The notes under the pieces: model-generated | Databases searched by the model: none | Told to the model about the DNA's origin: nothing | The model's input: the letters and a program-made list of their open reading frames with translations, nothing else | Made by a program: the position numbers and the translations under genes | Shown here: one piece after another, positions 20,724-21,697 of the stretch | Layout: each line of letters begins with the position of its first letter | How positions within the stretch are numbered: the first letter of the stretch is position 1 | From: Trichloromonas sp034002365 | Lineage (GTDB): Bacteria; Desulfobacterota; Desulfuromonadia; Desulfuromonadales; Trichloromonadaceae | Length of the DNA stretch: 21,697 nucleotides | Direction: 5' to 3' | Assembly (NCBI GenBank): GCA_034002365.1 | Contig: JAVFAR010000046.1 | Span: forward strand, 1 to 21,697

Positions 20724-21697
20724 ATGCCGACCGTCTCCAAACGCCTCTCCTTTCTCGACCGTCATCTGACCTGGTGGATCTTTGCCGCCATGCTCATTGG
20801 CGTGGGCATCGGCTGGCTGCTGCCCGGGGTCAAGCATTTCGTCGATTTGTTCACCGTCGGTGCGACCAATATCCCCATCGCCGCCGGGCTGATCCTGATG
20901 ATGTATCCCCCCTTCGCCAAGGTGCGTTACGAGGAACTGCCGGACGTCTTCCGTAACAAGCGCATCCTCGGCCTGTCGCTGGTGCAGAACTGGGTGATCG
21001 GCCCGATGCTCATGTTCGTGCTGGCCATCGTTTTTCTGCGGGACTACCCGGAATACATGGTTGGCCTGATCCTCATCGGCCTCGCCCGCTGCATCGCCAT
21101 GGTCATCGTCTGGAACGAACTGGCCGAAGGAAGCACCGAATACGCCGCCGGCCTGGTCGCCTTCAACAGCATCTTTCAGGTGCTCTTTTTCAGCGTCTAC
21201 GCCTGGTTTTTCATCAGCGTGCTGCCGCCGCTCTTCGGTCTGGAAGGGGCGGTGGTCGACATCACCATCGGCGAGATCGCCGAAAGCGTCTTCATCTATC
21301 TCGGCATCCCCTTCATCGCCGGGGCGCTGACCCGCCTCATCGGCGTCAAGCTCATGGGGCGCGATCGCTACCATGCCGTGGTGGTGCCGAAAATCAGCCC
21401 CATCACCCTGATCGCCCTGCTCTTCACCATCGTCGTCATGTTCAGCCTGAAAGGGGATCTGATCGTGCGGATTCCCCTCGACGTGGTGCGCATCGCCCTT
21501 CCCCTGTTGATCTATTTCGTGGTGATGTTCCTGGTTTCTTTCTGGATGGGGAAAAAGGTCGGCGCGGACTACAGCCGAACCACGACCCTGGCCTTCACCG
21601 CCGCCAGCAACAACTTCGAGTTGGCCATCGCCGTCGCCATCGCCGTCTTCGGCCTCAACTCCGGCGCCGCCTTCGCGGCGGTCATCGGGCCGCTGGT
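20724..21697 (+). CDS. acr3: Acr3-family arsenite efflux permease (3' end outside the window)
   Basis: At least 324 residues of a polytopic membrane protein, cut by the window end. It begins MPTVSKRLSFLDRHLTWWIF, with AAGGAA as ribosome site, and shows Acr3 hallmarks: AAGLILMMYPPFAKV, GLARCIAMVIVWNEL with the conserved arsenite-binding cysteine, and FTAASNNFELAIAVAI. Acr3 exports As(III) using the proton motive force. It completes the resistance path formed with arsC and arsR. Confidence 0.95.
   Translation, partial: MPTVSKRLSFLDRHLTWWIFAAMLIGVGIGWLLPGVKHFVDLFTVGATNIPIAAGLILMMYPPFAKVRYEELPDVFRNKRILGLSLVQNWVIGPMLMFVLAIVFLRDYPEYMVGLILIGLARCIAMVIVWNELAEGSTEYAAGLVAFNSIFQVLFFSVYAWFFISVLPPLFGLEGAVVDITIGEIAESVFIYLGIPFIAGALTRLIGVKLMGRDRYHAVVVPKISPITLIALLFTIVVMFSLKGDLIVRIPLDVVRIALPLLIYFVVMFLVSFWMGKKVGADYSRTTTLAFTAASNNFELAIAVAIAVFGLNSGAAFAAVIGPL

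Overview
The window is GC-rich bacterial DNA that reads best as a chromosome segment from a deltaproteobacterium of the Desulfuromonadales (Geobacter/Desulfuromonas type). This is inferred from the gene families and their arrangement: a GeoRSP-like radical SAM/SPASM/PqqD cassette, a seleno-type YedE, paired NosD-like beta-helix proteins, a sigma-54 response regulator and a B12-dependent ribonucleotide reductase. No rRNA, tRNA, CRISPR array, insertion sequence or phage gene was seen. Genes are tightly packed; the longest gap without a confident gene is the 285 bases between the diguanylate cyclase and nrdJ.

Region 1 (28-14000, all minus strand, so read right to left). A GAF-GGDEF diguanylate cyclase is followed 3 bases later by an NtrC-type sigma-54 response regulator. 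Just after the regulator is a good -24/-12 (sigma-54) promoter match, then a run of envelope genes: a small exported protein, a beta-helix lipoprotein, a second exported beta-helix protein, a PhnD-like substrate-binding lipoprotein, a membrane-anchored TPR protein and a YedE-type membrane protein. After 57 bases comes the RiPP-like cassette: PqqD-like chaperone, complete radical SAM/SPASM enzyme, an 18-codon peptide gene with a perfect Shine-Dalgarno site, a strong intrinsic terminator, then a radical SAM-fold protein that has lost the CxxxCxxC motif but keeps all seven SPASM cysteines. Next are a class V aminotransferase (cysteine desulfurase family), a small lipoprotein, a PIN-PhoH protein and tsaD. 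A heptad-repeat hairpin sits between the last two.

Region 2 (14001-16490, plus strand). nrdJ, a complete class II (adenosylcobalamin) ribonucleotide reductase, has a sigma-70 promoter overlapped by two NrdR-box-like sites and ends in a long perfect inverted repeat.

Region 3 (16575-21697, plus strand). An arsenic-resistance operon: arsR, a DUF318/ArsP-type permease, a small redox thioredoxin, an exported thioredoxin, a CcdA-type electron carrier, a DUF2703 Cys-rich protein, arsC and acr3 (cut by the window end). The same 24-base operator occurs before arsR, where it encloses the -10 box, and before the permease.

The part most likely to be new is the peptide-modification cassette: the 18-residue candidate precursor and its complete/degenerate radical SAM pair, next to sulfur/selenium-type genes (YedE, cysteine desulfurase) and a sigma-54-controlled envelope operon. 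Whether these parts form one pathway is inference from gene order.
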